This document shows, one piece after another, positions 25,418 to 34,168 of a DNA stretch of 64,000 nucleotides. Under the pieces are notes generated by a model. It made no database searches, was not told the origin of the DNA, and saw only the letters and a program-made list of their open reading frames with translations. Position 1 is the stretch's first letter. Every line of letters starts with the position of its first letter. The DNA comes from Chryseosolibacter indicum. Its GTDB lineage: Bacteria; Bacteroidota; Bacteroidia; Cytophagales; Cyclobacteriaceae. Where the stretch lies: NCBI RefSeq assembly GCF_018598585.1, contig NZ_JAHESD010000008.1:62001-126000 (forward strand). Direction: 5' to 3'. Both the position numbers and the translations under genes were made by a program.

Positions 25418-25897
25418 CTAATATGGTATTCCTAATCTTTTATAAATGAAATGCATAAGCCAGGCAGGGCCTATCAGCAGGAATTGTATATCTTTAAAGA
25501 ACGACGGTTTCTTTCCCTCGACCTTATGCCCATAGAACTGGCCGATCCATGCCACTACAAAAATAACAATAGAAGTGAGCCATAAAGGGGCTACTCCTGA
25601 TTCGCTGATAACTCTTGCCATAAACAGACACATAATAGCAAACAGCAACATGCCAATACTTAGCGAGATAGAAAGAGAAACATAGTATACGAGCACAAGA
25701 ATAAGTATAACGGCTGCCCAGTTTGCGTAAGGGTTGCCCTCTCCGAGAAAGCGCTCGATTACTCCAGAGGGTATAGAAGCAATTAAACCAACAATACTGA
25801 AAAATATAAGGGGCACGCAAATCCAGTGAATTGCTTTATTGGTGGCGTTTCGGTGACTTTCACCATACTCCGCTAAAAGTTCATCTATCCTGCGCAT
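25418..25897 (-). CDS. Mpo1-like (DUF962) membrane protein
   Basis: A 159-residue inner-membrane protein with about four TM helices. The family signature is present: SHRNATNKAIHWICVPLIFF near the N-terminus and AWIGQFYGHKVEGKKPSFFK near the C-terminus, with His residues that bind Fe(II) in yeast Mpo1, a dioxygenase that shortens 2-hydroxy fatty acids. Whether this bacterial form acts on sphingolipid-derived 2-hydroxy acids is inferred; sphingolipids do occur in many Bacteroidota. Abuts the GNAT gene. Confidence 0.85.
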   Translation of the reverse strand: MRRIDELLAEYGESHRNATNKAIHWICVPLIFFSIVGLIASIPSGVIERFLGEGNPYANWAAVILILVLVYYVSLSISLSIGMLLFAIMCLFMARVISESGVAPLWLTSIVIFVVAWIGQFYGHKVEGKKPSFFKDIQFLLIGPAWLMHFIYKRLGIPY

Positions 25898-25965
25898 GTG
25901 GATTAGTTTAAAGTAAGTTAACGATAATGGGCAAATGGGTCAATAGCAACTTGCTAAACATTCAA

Positions 25966-26478
25966 CTACTTTACTTTTGTTTTAACTTTGCTCCAATCCT
26001 TTACCTGCCAGAAAACCTTTCCCGTAGTTAAATGATTTCCTTTCTCATCATGTATCTTCACTTCACAGGTCAGGTTTACAGCATCCTGACTTTGCAGAGG
26101 TTTGTAAATATTCTGCTCAAGCCAGTCCTGAGAAATCGAAAAGTGTGCATATGAATCTGTTTTTCCCTGGTAATGATAGTCCATTTCAAGGCGTTGCATG
26201 ATTATTCTGTACTTCTTGCCGTCAAGTTTTGTGATGAGAAGAAAACCAGTGGTAAATTCAGAAAGGGTAGCAAGAGCACAGGCATGGAGTCCGCGAATGT
26301 GATTAAAGTTTTTCTTTTTATAAGGGATGAAAGTTTTAAGGGAGTAGTCGCCTATCTCAATGATCTTAAATCCGTGAGGTTTATTAAAGGGAATCATCCT
26401 ATCAAGTGCCCAGTTAAGAAGCGTTCTGTAAAAGGATGAGTGCTTGGCTTTTTCAGTAATAACAAAGGGATTGATCAT
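25966..26478 (-). CDS. DUF4442 hotdog-fold protein
   Basis: About 170 residues. KPHGFKIIEIGDYSLKTFIP, then NHIRGLHACALATLSEFTTG and ITKLDGKKYRIIMQRLEMDY, agree with DUF4442, a hotdog-fold (thioesterase-like) family; the HACALATLSEF helix carries the position where hotdog thioesterases hold their catalytic acid. A start at 26499 is possible, but ATG 26478 starts the domain better (MINPFVITEKAKHSSFY). Substrate unknown, perhaps an acyl-CoA or acyl-ACP. Confidence 0.72.
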   Translation of the reverse strand: MINPFVITEKAKHSSFYRTLLNWALDRMIPFNKPHGFKIIEIGDYSLKTFIPYKKKNFNHIRGLHACALATLSEFTTGFLLITKLDGKKYRIIMQRLEMDYHYQGKTDSYAHFSISQDWLEQNIYKPLQSQDAVNLTCEVKIHDEKGNHLTTGKVFWQVKDWSKVKTKVK

Positions 26479-26578
26479 AGAAAGTACAATAAAATGCATG
26501 GTAAGTTAACAAAGGATTTGTAATAACGTAATTACCATTTTTATGTACATTGTTTTTCCAATATTCGTCAAAGGGTAG

Positions 26579-26632
26579 AGACCATCGCTACATGCCTGTG
26601 CTTAGCTACATGCAGGATGGTGGTCTTTTTAT
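26579..26632 (+). terminator. Orphan + strand terminator-like hairpin
   Basis: AGACC(ATC) at 26579-26586 pairs with GATGGTGGTCT (26616-26626), with a further CCTG/CAGG pair inside and GCTACATGC repeated twice, followed by five Ts on the + strand. No + strand gene exists between 23521 and here, so it would end an unseen short + transcript from 26500 on, or else serve no gene. On the minus strand no T-run follows the stem. Confidence 0.5.
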
Positions 26633-26647
26633 TAACTAGATAAATTT

Positions 26648-27559
26648 CTAGTTTGTAGCTTCTTTTACGTTCTCTCGTGCCTCTTTAAGATCTTTTAATG
26701 TTCCTGTGGTCTTCATGGCAATTTTGCTGTCGTCAAACATCTCATTCTTACTTACAATTTTGCACGAAAAGTTTACAGCAAAGGGAGTGTCATCTTTGTT
26801 AAACAATGTATTCCATGCCAGCTTCGCTATTTTTTGTGTTTGAATGTCAAGCTGCACCGGAACTGTAGCGGAAGATTTAGCAGGTATATTGGTTATGCCT
26901 GGAATTGTCCCATTCATTTCAAGGTCTTTGCCTACTACTACATCGTAGTTCGCATCCTCCATTATTAAAGGATATGTATTTGGGTTCTCAACCACCACGT
27001 CCATCTTTAGAGAAGATTCTTTAAACTTTAACTTCTTTATATCAAGATCTTCTGTTTTAATTTTAGGAAGAAGGAATGAAGGGAGCTTTTTTGTTTCATC
27101 AAAATCAAAAGTACGCTTGCCCGCTATAGGAACGTCAATATCCATTGATGCCTGCAGTGTATAAACAGCACTGTCTATTTTTTGATCCTTAAGCTGGTCA
27201 AGTATAGATATCAATGGCTTTGCAAGAATTTCCATCGGCATTTCAATAGATGAGCTGTCATTCGACTTAACGCTGATCGGCTTATTGTATGAACTTTCAA
27301 GAACTTTTGTTCCGTTAATTAGTAACCGGTAATTCAGTTTCTGCGATTTTAACTCTACAGGTAACGGATTTTTTAAATTCATCTTTGCGTTCATGTCAAT
27401 TTTTTCATCGTCGATATTGTTAATCGATACCGATGCTACTGATAACTCGGGCTGCAACATTGAATTGTTTTTGTTGTTTATTTTTGCTGCTCTCCACCAT
27501 ATTAATGCAATGGCAACAAATACCATTGCAATTGCTACTACCCATATTCTCGATCTCAT
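26648..27559 (-). CDS. LEA type 2 (WHy-domain) membrane-anchored protein
   Basis: About 303 residues. The N-terminus MRSRIWVVAIAMVFVAIALI is a signal anchor; the rest looks like two LEA_2/WHy domains, each starting with a strand set such as ELSVASVSINNIDDEKIDMN and LKMDVVVENPNTYPLIMEDA, where the NP dipeptide of the family is seen (NLKNPLP, VENPNTYP). LEA_2 proteins resemble desiccation-related proteins; in bacteria the role is unclear. An ATG at 27676 would add 39 residues without a matching signal; I prefer 27559. Confidence 0.75.
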   Translation of the reverse strand: MRSRIWVVAIAMVFVAIALIWWRAAKINNKNNSMLQPELSVASVSINNIDDEKIDMNAKMNLKNPLPVELKSQKLNYRLLINGTKVLESSYNKPISVKSNDSSSIEMPMEILAKPLISILDQLKDQKIDSAVYTLQASMDIDVPIAGKRTFDFDETKKLPSFLLPKIKTEDLDIKKLKFKESSLKMDVVVENPNTYPLIMEDANYDVVVGKDLEMNGTIPGITNIPAKSSATVPVQLDIQTQKIAKLAWNTLFNKDDTPFAVNFSCKIVSKNEMFDDSKIAMKTTGTLKDLKEARENVKEATN

Positions 27560-27748
27560 GCTGTTCAAGTTTAAATTGGTAGCTGTGTCGTAATAATTCG
27601 TACCCCTAACTATATCGTTATAAGCAGGTGGTTTGCGTAGATGAAAATTCTCAAAAGGATATACTCCTTCCATCAATATGGGTATTACTTAATGGGTACA
27701 CGCACTACCGTGCAGATTGCGGGGGATGACGAAGTAATAAATTCTTAT

Positions 27749-29416
27749 TTATATCCTTCTAACGGCCAGTCTGCTTTTCCAGTAGCCGTAACTAAAATAG
27801 ATGACAAGACCAAAAGCCATCCAGCCGAAGAAAACAACCCAGCTACGCGCAGGTATTTCAATCATCAGGTAGAGGCAGCACAACATGCCAAGCACAGGAA
27901 TGAGAGAAAACTTTTTGATGAAAGTAACAACAGCGATTGCAATTGCAATCCCAATAAATATGAGGAACAGTAATTCCTGACGTGAGTCATGACTTAAATT
28001 TAATGCTGCATCACTTATGCGATCCTGAAAAGAGTAGAGAAATATGATGAGCAACACCGGAATGATGAACTGCCCGTTAATGTAGGGGAGCCTGAACCGC
28101 TTAACACCGGGATTAGATTCTTTAGGGAGTACGAGTACACCACCACATACGAGAACAAAGGCAAACAATGTCCCTATGCTGGTAAGGTCTGTCATCAATG
28201 CACTTTCTACAAAAAGTGATGGTATACCAACGATAATACCTGTAATGATGGTAGAGAAAGCAGGCGTATGATGCTTTGGGTGAATACTGGCAAATCTACC
28301 GGGCAACAAGCCATCTCTGCTCATGCTCATCCAGATTCTCGGTTGCCCAATTTGAAAAACAAGAAGAACGCTTGTTGCAGCAACTACTGCGCTTACAGAA
28401 ATGAAGAATCCTACTTTGCTTAGATTAATTTTTTCAAATACATAAGCCAGCGGATCAGACACATTGTTGAACTCGCCGTAGTGTACCATACCTGTTATTA
28501 CCAGCGTAACCACAACGTATATAAGCGTACAGATAATAAGTGAGTATATCATTCCTTTAGGCATGTCACGCTGCGGATTTGCACATTCTTCAGCTGTAGT
28601 TGAAATGGCATCGAAGCCAATGTAAGCAAAGAATACTGCAGAGACGCCTTTCAATACACCGCTAAAACCATTTGGAAGAAAAGGGGTCCAGTTATCTGTA
28701 TCAATGTAAAATAAGCCGATGATCACAATGATGGCCAGTACAACAAGCTTGAGGGCCACCATGAAGTTTGCGCTCTTTTTACTTTCTTTAATGCCGATAT
28801 AGGCGAGGATGGTGATAATTAAAATGATTAGGGCTGCTGGCAGGTTTGCGATAAACTTGAAGCCTATTATTGTAGGCGCTGTTGTCCAGGCCATACCAAT
28901 AGTAGTTTCACCTGCTTCCTGTGCGCGTAAAAAAGCCTGATGCGCCGTCTCCGGATCAGTTGCCAACCATGGCGGCAAGTGTAGGCCCAGGCCTTCCAAT
29001 AAGTTAACAAAGTAGCTGCTCCATGAAATAGACACAACAACATTTCCGATACCATATTCGAGAATCAGGGCCCAACCAATAATCCAGGCTGTTACTTCGC
29101 CAAAGGTTACGTACGAGTATGTATAGGCACTTCCAGCAACAGGTATTCGCGACGCAAATTCGGCATAACACAAGGCGGTAAAACCACACGTAATAGCGGT
29201 AATAATAAATAGGAAAATAACACCAGGGCCCCCATTGTAGGCTGCTTGACCAATTGTTGAAAAGATTCCAGCTCCAATAACAGCGGCAATACCCATTGAA
29301 GTAAGGTCACGTACTCCTAAAACTTTCCGTAGTTCACTTCCATGGCCGTCACCACCATGCCTTGCATCTTCTATTGTACTTTCGAGCGGTTTCTTTCTGA
29401 AAAGAGAATTCAACAT
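27749..29416 (-). CDS. APC superfamily amino acid permease (CAT type)
   Basis: A 555-residue permease with 12 or more TM helices. The first helix has GIAAVIGAGIFSTIGQAAYN, the substrate-binding unwound segment of APC transporters, and ALCYAEFASRIPVAGSAYTY is the CAT-type motif; FFAYIGFDAISTTAEECANP is the conserved TM6 region of cationic amino acid transporters. The C-terminus has two extra helices as in YfnA-like CAT proteins. Likely imports an amino acid with protons; the amino acid cannot be named. Confidence 0.93.
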   Translation of the reverse strand: MLNSLFRKKPLESTIEDARHGGDGHGSELRKVLGVRDLTSMGIAAVIGAGIFSTIGQAAYNGGPGVIFLFIITAITCGFTALCYAEFASRIPVAGSAYTYSYVTFGEVTAWIIGWALILEYGIGNVVVSISWSSYFVNLLEGLGLHLPPWLATDPETAHQAFLRAQEAGETTIGMAWTTAPTIIGFKFIANLPAALIILIITILAYIGIKESKKSANFMVALKLVVLAIIVIIGLFYIDTDNWTPFLPNGFSGVLKGVSAVFFAYIGFDAISTTAEECANPQRDMPKGMIYSLIICTLIYVVVTLVITGMVHYGEFNNVSDPLAYVFEKINLSKVGFFISVSAVVAATSVLLVFQIGQPRIWMSMSRDGLLPGRFASIHPKHHTPAFSTIITGIIVGIPSLFVESALMTDLTSIGTLFAFVLVCGGVLVLPKESNPGVKRFRLPYINGQFIIPVLLIIFLYSFQDRISDAALNLSHDSRQELLFLIFIGIAIAIAVVTFIKKFSLIPVLGMLCCLYLMIEIPARSWVVFFGWMAFGLVIYFSYGYWKSRLAVRRI

Positions 29417-29620
29417 TTAGCAGCGTTTAGGTGCCCCGAAAATAGTAAAATAAACCAGTTCAATAAATTCCGTGTTGTAAGTGGCATAGTTTAAATCCGA
29501 AAGGAGCATGAAAGTACTACTTCTTGCGGGAGCATATAAACATTTTGTCAGTTGCTTGCGATTGAACCGAAATAACTCCACAAGAACTTACTGAAGTTAA
29601 CGGATTTACTTAAATTAATG

Positions 29621-29652
29621 GCGCCTTAAAAACTAAGGTGTGCTAATTTTTT
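29621..29652 (+). terminator. Terminator-like hairpin in the exonuclease 5' region
   Basis: GCGCCTTA (29621-29628) pairs with TAAGGTGT (29634-29641) including two G:U pairs, loop of five, followed after five bases by six Ts. It lies 20 bases before the start of the + strand exonuclease gene and after a 28-codon frame at 29508-29594 with a GGAG close to its ATG. Attenuation is possible but speculative. Confidence 0.4.
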
Positions 29653-29672
29653 AAACTTACTTAAATTTTTTT

Positions 29673-30293
29673 ATGGACGTGGCACCTATTGAAAATGAAG
29701 CTTTACAATCAAGTTCAGATGAGGTAAGGGTTACCATTACGCAGGAGGAAATCAATATCCTCCCCTTAAAAACTTTTGATGGGAAAACTTCGGTAGTTAG
29801 TGAAGCCGATAAACTCCCGAAGATTGTTAAGGAGATTGAGAAATACGATGTGGTTGGGTTTGATACGGAGACGCGTCCGAGTTTTAAGAAAGGTCAACTA
29901 TATCAGGTCTCATTGTTGCAGCTTGCTATACCGGAAAAGGTTTTTCTGATCAGGGTAAACCATACGGGCGTAACAGACGAAATAGCGCAACTTTTTGAAA
30001 ATGAAAAAATTGTAAAGGCAGGTGTAGGTATCCGTGATGACCTGAAGGCACTGCAGAAGCTTAGGGCTTTTGAGCCGAAGAACTGTTTCGACTTGCAGAC
30101 GTTGGCTAAACAAGCAGGTCTGCAGGTTGAAAGCGTAAAGAAATTGTCGGCTTTACTGTTAGGTTTCCGGATATCGAAGGGAGCCCAAACTTCCAACTGG
30201 GAAGCTCCGACCTTAACGCAGAAGCAAATTGAGTACGCAGCTACAGATGCCTGGGTGTGTTTGGAGTTGTATAAGAAGCTTAGACACAACTAA
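29673..30293 (+). CDS. RNase D-like 3'-5' exonuclease domain protein
   Basis: A 206-residue DEDDy exonuclease. The motifs in order are VVGFDTETRPSF (Exo I, D-x-E), GVGIRDDLKALQKL (Exo II) and IEYAATDAWVCLELYKKL (Exo III, Y-x3-D). No HRDC domain is present, so this is the exonuclease module alone, as in many short bacterial forms. The target, RNA or DNA, cannot be told from sequence. Followed by the Nudix gene after 35 bases, likely in the same transcript. Confidence 0.9.
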   Translation: MDVAPIENEALQSSSDEVRVTITQEEINILPLKTFDGKTSVVSEADKLPKIVKEIEKYDVVGFDTETRPSFKKGQLYQVSLLQLAIPEKVFLIRVNHTGVTDEIAQLFENEKIVKAGVGIRDDLKALQKLRAFEPKNCFDLQTLAKQAGLQVESVKKLSALLLGFRISKGAQTSNWEAPTLTQKQIEYAATDAWVCLELYKKLRHN

Positions 30294-30328
30294 ATTTTCT
30301 ATGTCTCGTATTGTGAATTTAAAAAGCT

Positions 30329-30901
30329 ATGGCTGACGTAAAGATCGTAGAGAAAAAACTCTTATCCGATAATTGGTATAAACTCTATAAGTATACTTTC
30401 GAGATCAAGGACAAGAAGGGGAATACCCAAACCCAAAGCCGTGAGGCGTATGACAGGGGAAATGGGGCTACCATTCTTTTATACAATGTTCAACAGAAAA
30501 CAGTGGTGCTTACCAAGCAATTCCGACTTCCCTCGTTTGTTAATGGAAATGCTGACGGGATGATGATTGAGGCTATTGCCGGATTACTGGATGAGGATAG
30601 TCCTGAAGAATGTATTAAACGCGAAACTGAAGAAGAAACAGGCTATCGTATTTCGCGTGTCGAGAAGATCTATGAAGCCTACATGTCGCCCGGCTCGGTA
30701 ACAGAGATATTATACTTCTTTATTGGCGAGTATACCAAAGATCAAAAAGTAAATGAAGGTGGCGGTGTAGATGAAGGTGAGGATATTGAAGTACTTGAAG
30801 TTAAGGCGGACGATGCCTTTAAAATGATAGCAACGGGCGAGATCCGTGATGCAAAAACCATCATGCTCCTCCAGTATATCAAATTAAAAGGTATCCTGTA
30901 A
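30329..30901 (+). CDS. nudK: NudK-type Nudix hydrolase (GDP-mannose pyrophosphatase family)
   Basis: A 190-residue Nudix enzyme. The leader REAYDRGNGATILLYN and the Nudix region AGLLDEDSPEECIKRETEEE, TGY, then YEAYMSPGSVTEILYFFIGE, are the NudK pattern; the spacing before RE..EE differs by one from the canonical box, as it does in E. coli NudK. NudK cleaves GDP-mannose to GMP and mannose-1-phosphate. Substrate is assigned by similarity of motifs only. Confidence 0.82.
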   Translation: MADVKIVEKKLLSDNWYKLYKYTFEIKDKKGNTQTQSREAYDRGNGATILLYNVQQKTVVLTKQFRLPSFVNGNADGMMIEAIAGLLDEDSPEECIKRETEEETGYRISRVEKIYEAYMSPGSVTEILYFFIGEYTKDQKVNEGGGVDEGEDIEVLEVKADDAFKMIATGEIRDAKTIMLLQYIKLKGIL

Positions 30902-30904
30902 CCT

Positions 30905-31900
30905 TTAACTTAACGGAAGACTGTTAAAAGCTATCCACCTTTTAATGATTCCCAGAAATCGCTTTAAATGATCTTTGTTAAGAAAGATGTTCGACCACGT
31001 GTCAAACTTCTCGCATTGAATTCTTAAGTAGAAGAACCAGATGCTGATGGCAATAAAAGACATAATGCGCTTTTCTTCGTCAGAGATGCGTATCATGCTC
31101 TCATATCCTTTTAAAAAGCTTTCTGCTTTCGGTTGATAATCACTTGTATTGGCGTTGGTGTTGAAAAGTTGTATCAGAAAATAACTTATATCATAACAAA
31201 GCCATCCATTACCACAGAAGTCGAAATCGAAAATGGTGATCGTTCCATCATCCTGAATATGCATATTATCAAACCAGATATCCAGGTGGATGGCACCTGT
31301 ACGTACATCGCCTGAATTTATTTGCTCATAGAAATCCAGCAATTGATGCGTGGTTCGCTCAATAAAATGTATTTCGTCTGAAGATTCTTTAAAGAATGAC
31401 TTAATGGTTGCTAATGAGTCTGTTAATAGCACCTTTGGCGTATACGATACCCGTTCTAGCCTCAGGTGTTGCGTTGCCTGATGCATTTTTGCCATGGCAA
31501 CGCCTATGGTATAACTTATCTCTGGTGTAAAGTTGCTTACCTTTCCACCTTCGGCGTAAGAAAAAAGTACACCATAACGTTTTCCTTCAGGAGCATGTAC
31601 CTCGTGGATATAACTATCTTCTTTATCAGGTAGGGGATAGGAAACAGGTATATTGTTGTCTTTAAGATGTAGAAGAAGTCTTACCTCTTCCAAAATCTCA
31701 AGTTTTGTTCGCCAGTTAAATGTATAAATCCTGAATACATATTTTTTGTCGGCGTCGTTTACAAAATAAAGGTGATTAATGCCCGTGCGAAACAGACGGC
31801 ACGTAACGCTTTCACTAAAGGTATATTTTTCTTTCAGATATTGGGCGAGATGTGTGGCAGAGAGGGTTGACGCTGTAACAGGGAAGACGGACGTGTGCAT
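30905..31900 (-). CDS. APH-family phosphotransferase
   Basis: About 331 residues with an aminoglycoside phosphotransferase/choline-kinase-like fold. The Brenner motif is GAIHLDIWFDNMHIQDDGTI (catalytic Asp in HLDIWFDN) and the metal-binding Asp is in ITIFDFDFCGNGWL. The N-lobe ATP lysine would be in KKYVFRIYTFN (R replaces K in place of the usual VLRIY-type pattern). Start at ATG 31900 rather than 32014, which would add an extra hydrophobic tail. It probably phosphorylates a small hydroxy compound such as a sugar, choline or homoserine; no reason to call it an antibiotic-resistance gene. Confidence 0.82.
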   Translation of the reverse strand: MHTSVFPVTASTLSATHLAQYLKEKYTFSESVTCRLFRTGINHLYFVNDADKKYVFRIYTFNWRTKLEILEEVRLLLHLKDNNIPVSYPLPDKEDSYIHEVHAPEGKRYGVLFSYAEGGKVSNFTPEISYTIGVAMAKMHQATQHLRLERVSYTPKVLLTDSLATIKSFFKESSDEIHFIERTTHQLLDFYEQINSGDVRTGAIHLDIWFDNMHIQDDGTITIFDFDFCGNGWLCYDISYFLIQLFNTNANTSDYQPKAESFLKGYESMIRISDEEKRIMSFIAISIWFFYLRIQCEKFDTWSNIFLNKDHLKRFLGIIKRWIAFNSLPLS

Positions 31901-32034
31901 AAAGGTGCTTGAAGGCCACAATTTAACCAATATCATTGAACCCAAAATTGTCATTAGAAAGAAGGAAGTAAACTTCTGGTATCCATGGCTCTGTAAGCAG
32001 TGATGAGCCGCCAATCAGCTATTAGTAACCCATC

Positions 32035-32139
32035 AGAGTGCCTGGGAAGTGCCTGCGGTTAATCTCGGGTATCCTTCGGTCAAAATGCTCCTGACCGAAC
32101 ACCACCGTAGGCACCCAAGGGGCATCCAGGAAGCACTCT
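32035..32139. repeat. Nested palindromic element of about 105 bases
   Basis: Three stems nest in one hairpin: AGAGTGC (32035-32041) with GCACTCT (32133-32139), extended by CTGG/CCAG; GTGCCTGCGG (32049-32058) with CCGTAGGCAC (32105-32114), nine of ten paired; TTCGGTCA (32075-32082) with TGACCGAA (32092-32099), perfect. The stems are GC-rich compared with the AT-rich flanks. It lies in a 297-base gap between two minus-strand genes and has no T-run. A structured RNA or a MITE/REP-like element are both possible. Confidence 0.6.
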
Positions 32140-32197
32140 ACCGCTATTCTCTATCGTTATTCTATTATTAGTCAATATTAATGAATAAGCAAGGAAG

Positions 32198-33430
32198 CTA
32201 TTCGCTTCCCTTTCCTGTTTCCCTTTGCCTTTCCATATTTGCTCGCCCTCGCGACTGCCGTTTTTCTTCTTGCTGCAACGGGGGTGTTCGCTTCCGGGAT
32301 AGATCTCTCATGGCAGGCGATGTTTTCTGAAGCTCAACGGTTCTGTGTTGTTGTGGGATAACAGTACGTTGTTGAAAATCTGTATTTATGTTAGACTCTC
32401 GTTTTAAATCCTGTTGTCTGAATTGTTTTGTATCGCGATTATTACTCATATCTGGTTTGCTGAAATGATCACTTTCTCTTGGTGTTAGGCTGCGCTGACG
32501 ATCATTTCTTTCTGGCTCAGAGAAATGCCTGCGCGATGACATATCTCTCTCCTTTGTGTTGGTTCTTCTGTCATTAAAATCTTCTCTGCGTCGCTCTTTT
32601 CCATATTCTCTCCTTGCGTTGTAATCATGGCTGTGTGAAGGCCTTGTGTCACGTCTGTCTCTTCTGGCGTATTCGTGATGATGTTCTTTTCTAAAGTGTT
32701 CAACCTTACTATGATGCATGTTATATACTATCACAGAAGTTGTTCTGTGTGGTCGATAAATAGGTTGAGCATAAACAATGCGCCTTGTGCTGCAAACAAC
32801 ATAATGAGGTCGGTAAGGGCGCCATACAGGATAATAATGCACATAAGCAACAGGCCTCCAGGTCCGCCACCATACCGGGCGTGAATACCATCCCCAGGGT
32901 GAAATCCAGGCGGTATAACGTGGTGCATACACATATTGAACAGCAGGCCATGCCCACACATTTACAACGGTATTTGTTGTTGTAGCACCTGCGTATGTTC
33001 GCACTTCCTGTGTTGGTTCTATGATGGTTTCAATACCATAAATATCTTCATCACCGATGATCTGAAGTACAGCTTTTCCATTCGCTAGCTTTTCAAGTTC
33101 AATTACTGCTATGTCCTGGTTTTCGTTGTCAGAAATTACAGCTTGCATAATAAAGGCATGTATGTTTCCCTCATAGCGGTCGAATACTCTGATGTAATCA
33201 ATATAACCATCACCATTCAGGTCCAGGTTGTTTACTTTCAAATCGGATGAGTTAAGCAGTCTTTCAAATTCTTCAGGAGATGCGGATTTCTTAAATAACT
33301 CAAGAGCACCTTCAAGGCTAAACTGATCACCCGGCACTTCAGGTTCAACAGCTTGCGAATACTGTGAATAAGATGTCACCCATCCCAACACCAATATCGC
33401 CGTCACCAATAACATTCTAATCGGTTTCAT
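32198..33430 (-). CDS. Secreted Trp/Tyr/Arg-rich protein with EF-hand-like loop
   Basis: A 410-residue protein of no known function. A signal peptide (1-24, MKPIRMLLVTAILVLGWVTS then YSQ) is followed by a folded domain (about 30-150) holding FERLLNSSDLKVNNLDLNGD and the calcium-loop-like DLNGDGYID (70-78). Residues about 155-225 are packed with Trp and Tyr (WAWPAVQYVYAPRY, WISPWGWYSRPVWWRTWRPV), and the last about 180 are an extremely Arg/His/Asp-rich, probably disordered tail. The stop codon lies inside a small hairpin, GGAAGC-GAATA-GCTTCC. A cell-surface or periplasmic role is likely; ligand binding through the basic tail is inferred. Confidence 0.75.
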   Translation of the reverse strand: MKPIRMLLVTAILVLGWVTSYSQYSQAVEPEVPGDQFSLEGALELFKKSASPEEFERLLNSSDLKVNNLDLNGDGYIDYIRVFDRYEGNIHAFIMQAVISDNENQDIAVIELEKLANGKAVLQIIGDEDIYGIETIIEPTQEVRTYAGATTTNTVVNVWAWPAVQYVYAPRYTAWISPWGWYSRPVWWRTWRPVAYVHYYPVWRPYRPHYVVCSTRRIVYAQPIYRPHRTTSVIVYNMHHSKVEHFRKEHHHEYARRDRRDTRPSHSHDYNARREYGKERRREDFNDRRTNTKERDMSSRRHFSEPERNDRQRSLTPRESDHFSKPDMSNNRDTKQFRQQDLKRESNINTDFQQRTVIPQQHRTVELQKTSPAMRDLSRKRTPPLQQEEKRQSRGRANMERQRETGKGSE

Positions 33431-33598
33431 ACTTTACAACGTTTGCGTTGGTACTTAAAATGCAAAGAGCAAGCCAGAAAGATGCTGTGTTTTAGAGGGC
33501 CGTGTTGTTATAGCTGGTTGAGTGGACCAAACCAGGAACTTTCTTTACTTAATGTCGGTTGAAGGAGACATAAATGCATTCCATTTTTAAGTCCCAAT

Positions 33599-34141
33599 AT
33601 GAAACTAGCCAACAAACAACAAGCACCTGACTTTACAGTAACCGATATCAGTGGTAAGACCTTGAAGCTTTCTGATTTTAAAGGTAAGAAAGTACACCTC
33701 GGCTTTTTCAGGAATGTGAGTTGTCCTTTTTGTAACCTGCGTGTCCATCAGCTCAGTAAGCTTGCTGCGAGCATGAAAGATAAAGGACTCGAGTCTATCT
33801 ACTTCTTTGAAAGCAAACCGGATGTCATACGCAGAAGCAGTTTTCACCAGGGTGTATCGCCCATACCACTCGTTGGCGATCCGGAAAGAAAAATATATAC
33901 ACAATACGGCATAGAGGCATCTGTTACTAAAATGTTGAGTACACTATTTTCAAAAGGTGTAGCTAAAGACTTTAAGGAAGGCAGGGCACTAGACCTTCCG
34001 CAGGATAAGGAGGCAACACAATCGCTTATTCCTGCCGACTTCTTAATCGATGAAAATGGAGTAATCGTGAAAGCGTACTATGGAAGTAATCTTAACGATC
34101 ACATTTCGATTGATGAAGTAAAAGCTTTCGCAGGCATATAA
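33599..34141 (+). CDS. Peroxiredoxin-like / AhpC-TSA family thiol protein
   Basis: A 180-residue thioredoxin-fold protein without a signal peptide: PDFTVTDISGKTLKLSDFKG, KKVHLGFFRNVSCPFCNLRV and later VSPIPLVGDPERKIYTQYGI. The active site is CPFC, giving two cysteines three apart as in TlpA-type proteins rather than the single peroxidatic Cys of typical peroxiredoxins. Likely a cytosolic thiol peroxidase or reductase. It is followed by an AraC regulator on the same strand. Confidence 0.83.
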   Translation: MKLANKQQAPDFTVTDISGKTLKLSDFKGKKVHLGFFRNVSCPFCNLRVHQLSKLAASMKDKGLESIYFFESKPDVIRRSSFHQGVSPIPLVGDPERKIYTQYGIEASVTKMLSTLFSKGVAKDFKEGRALDLPQDKEATQSLIPADFLIDENGVIVKAYYGSNLNDHISIDEVKAFAGI

Positions 34142-34168
34142 GCAATCTCTTCAATCATAGAACTAGTA

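Noticed and set aside
27641-27973. Open + frame of 110 codons across the APC permease end
   Set aside because: Antisense to the C-terminus of the permease and to the region before the LEA2 gene; no domain or start signal.
30905-31900. Aminoglycoside resistance gene
   Set aside because: Only the general phosphotransferase fold is seen; the sequence gives no reason to name an antibiotic.
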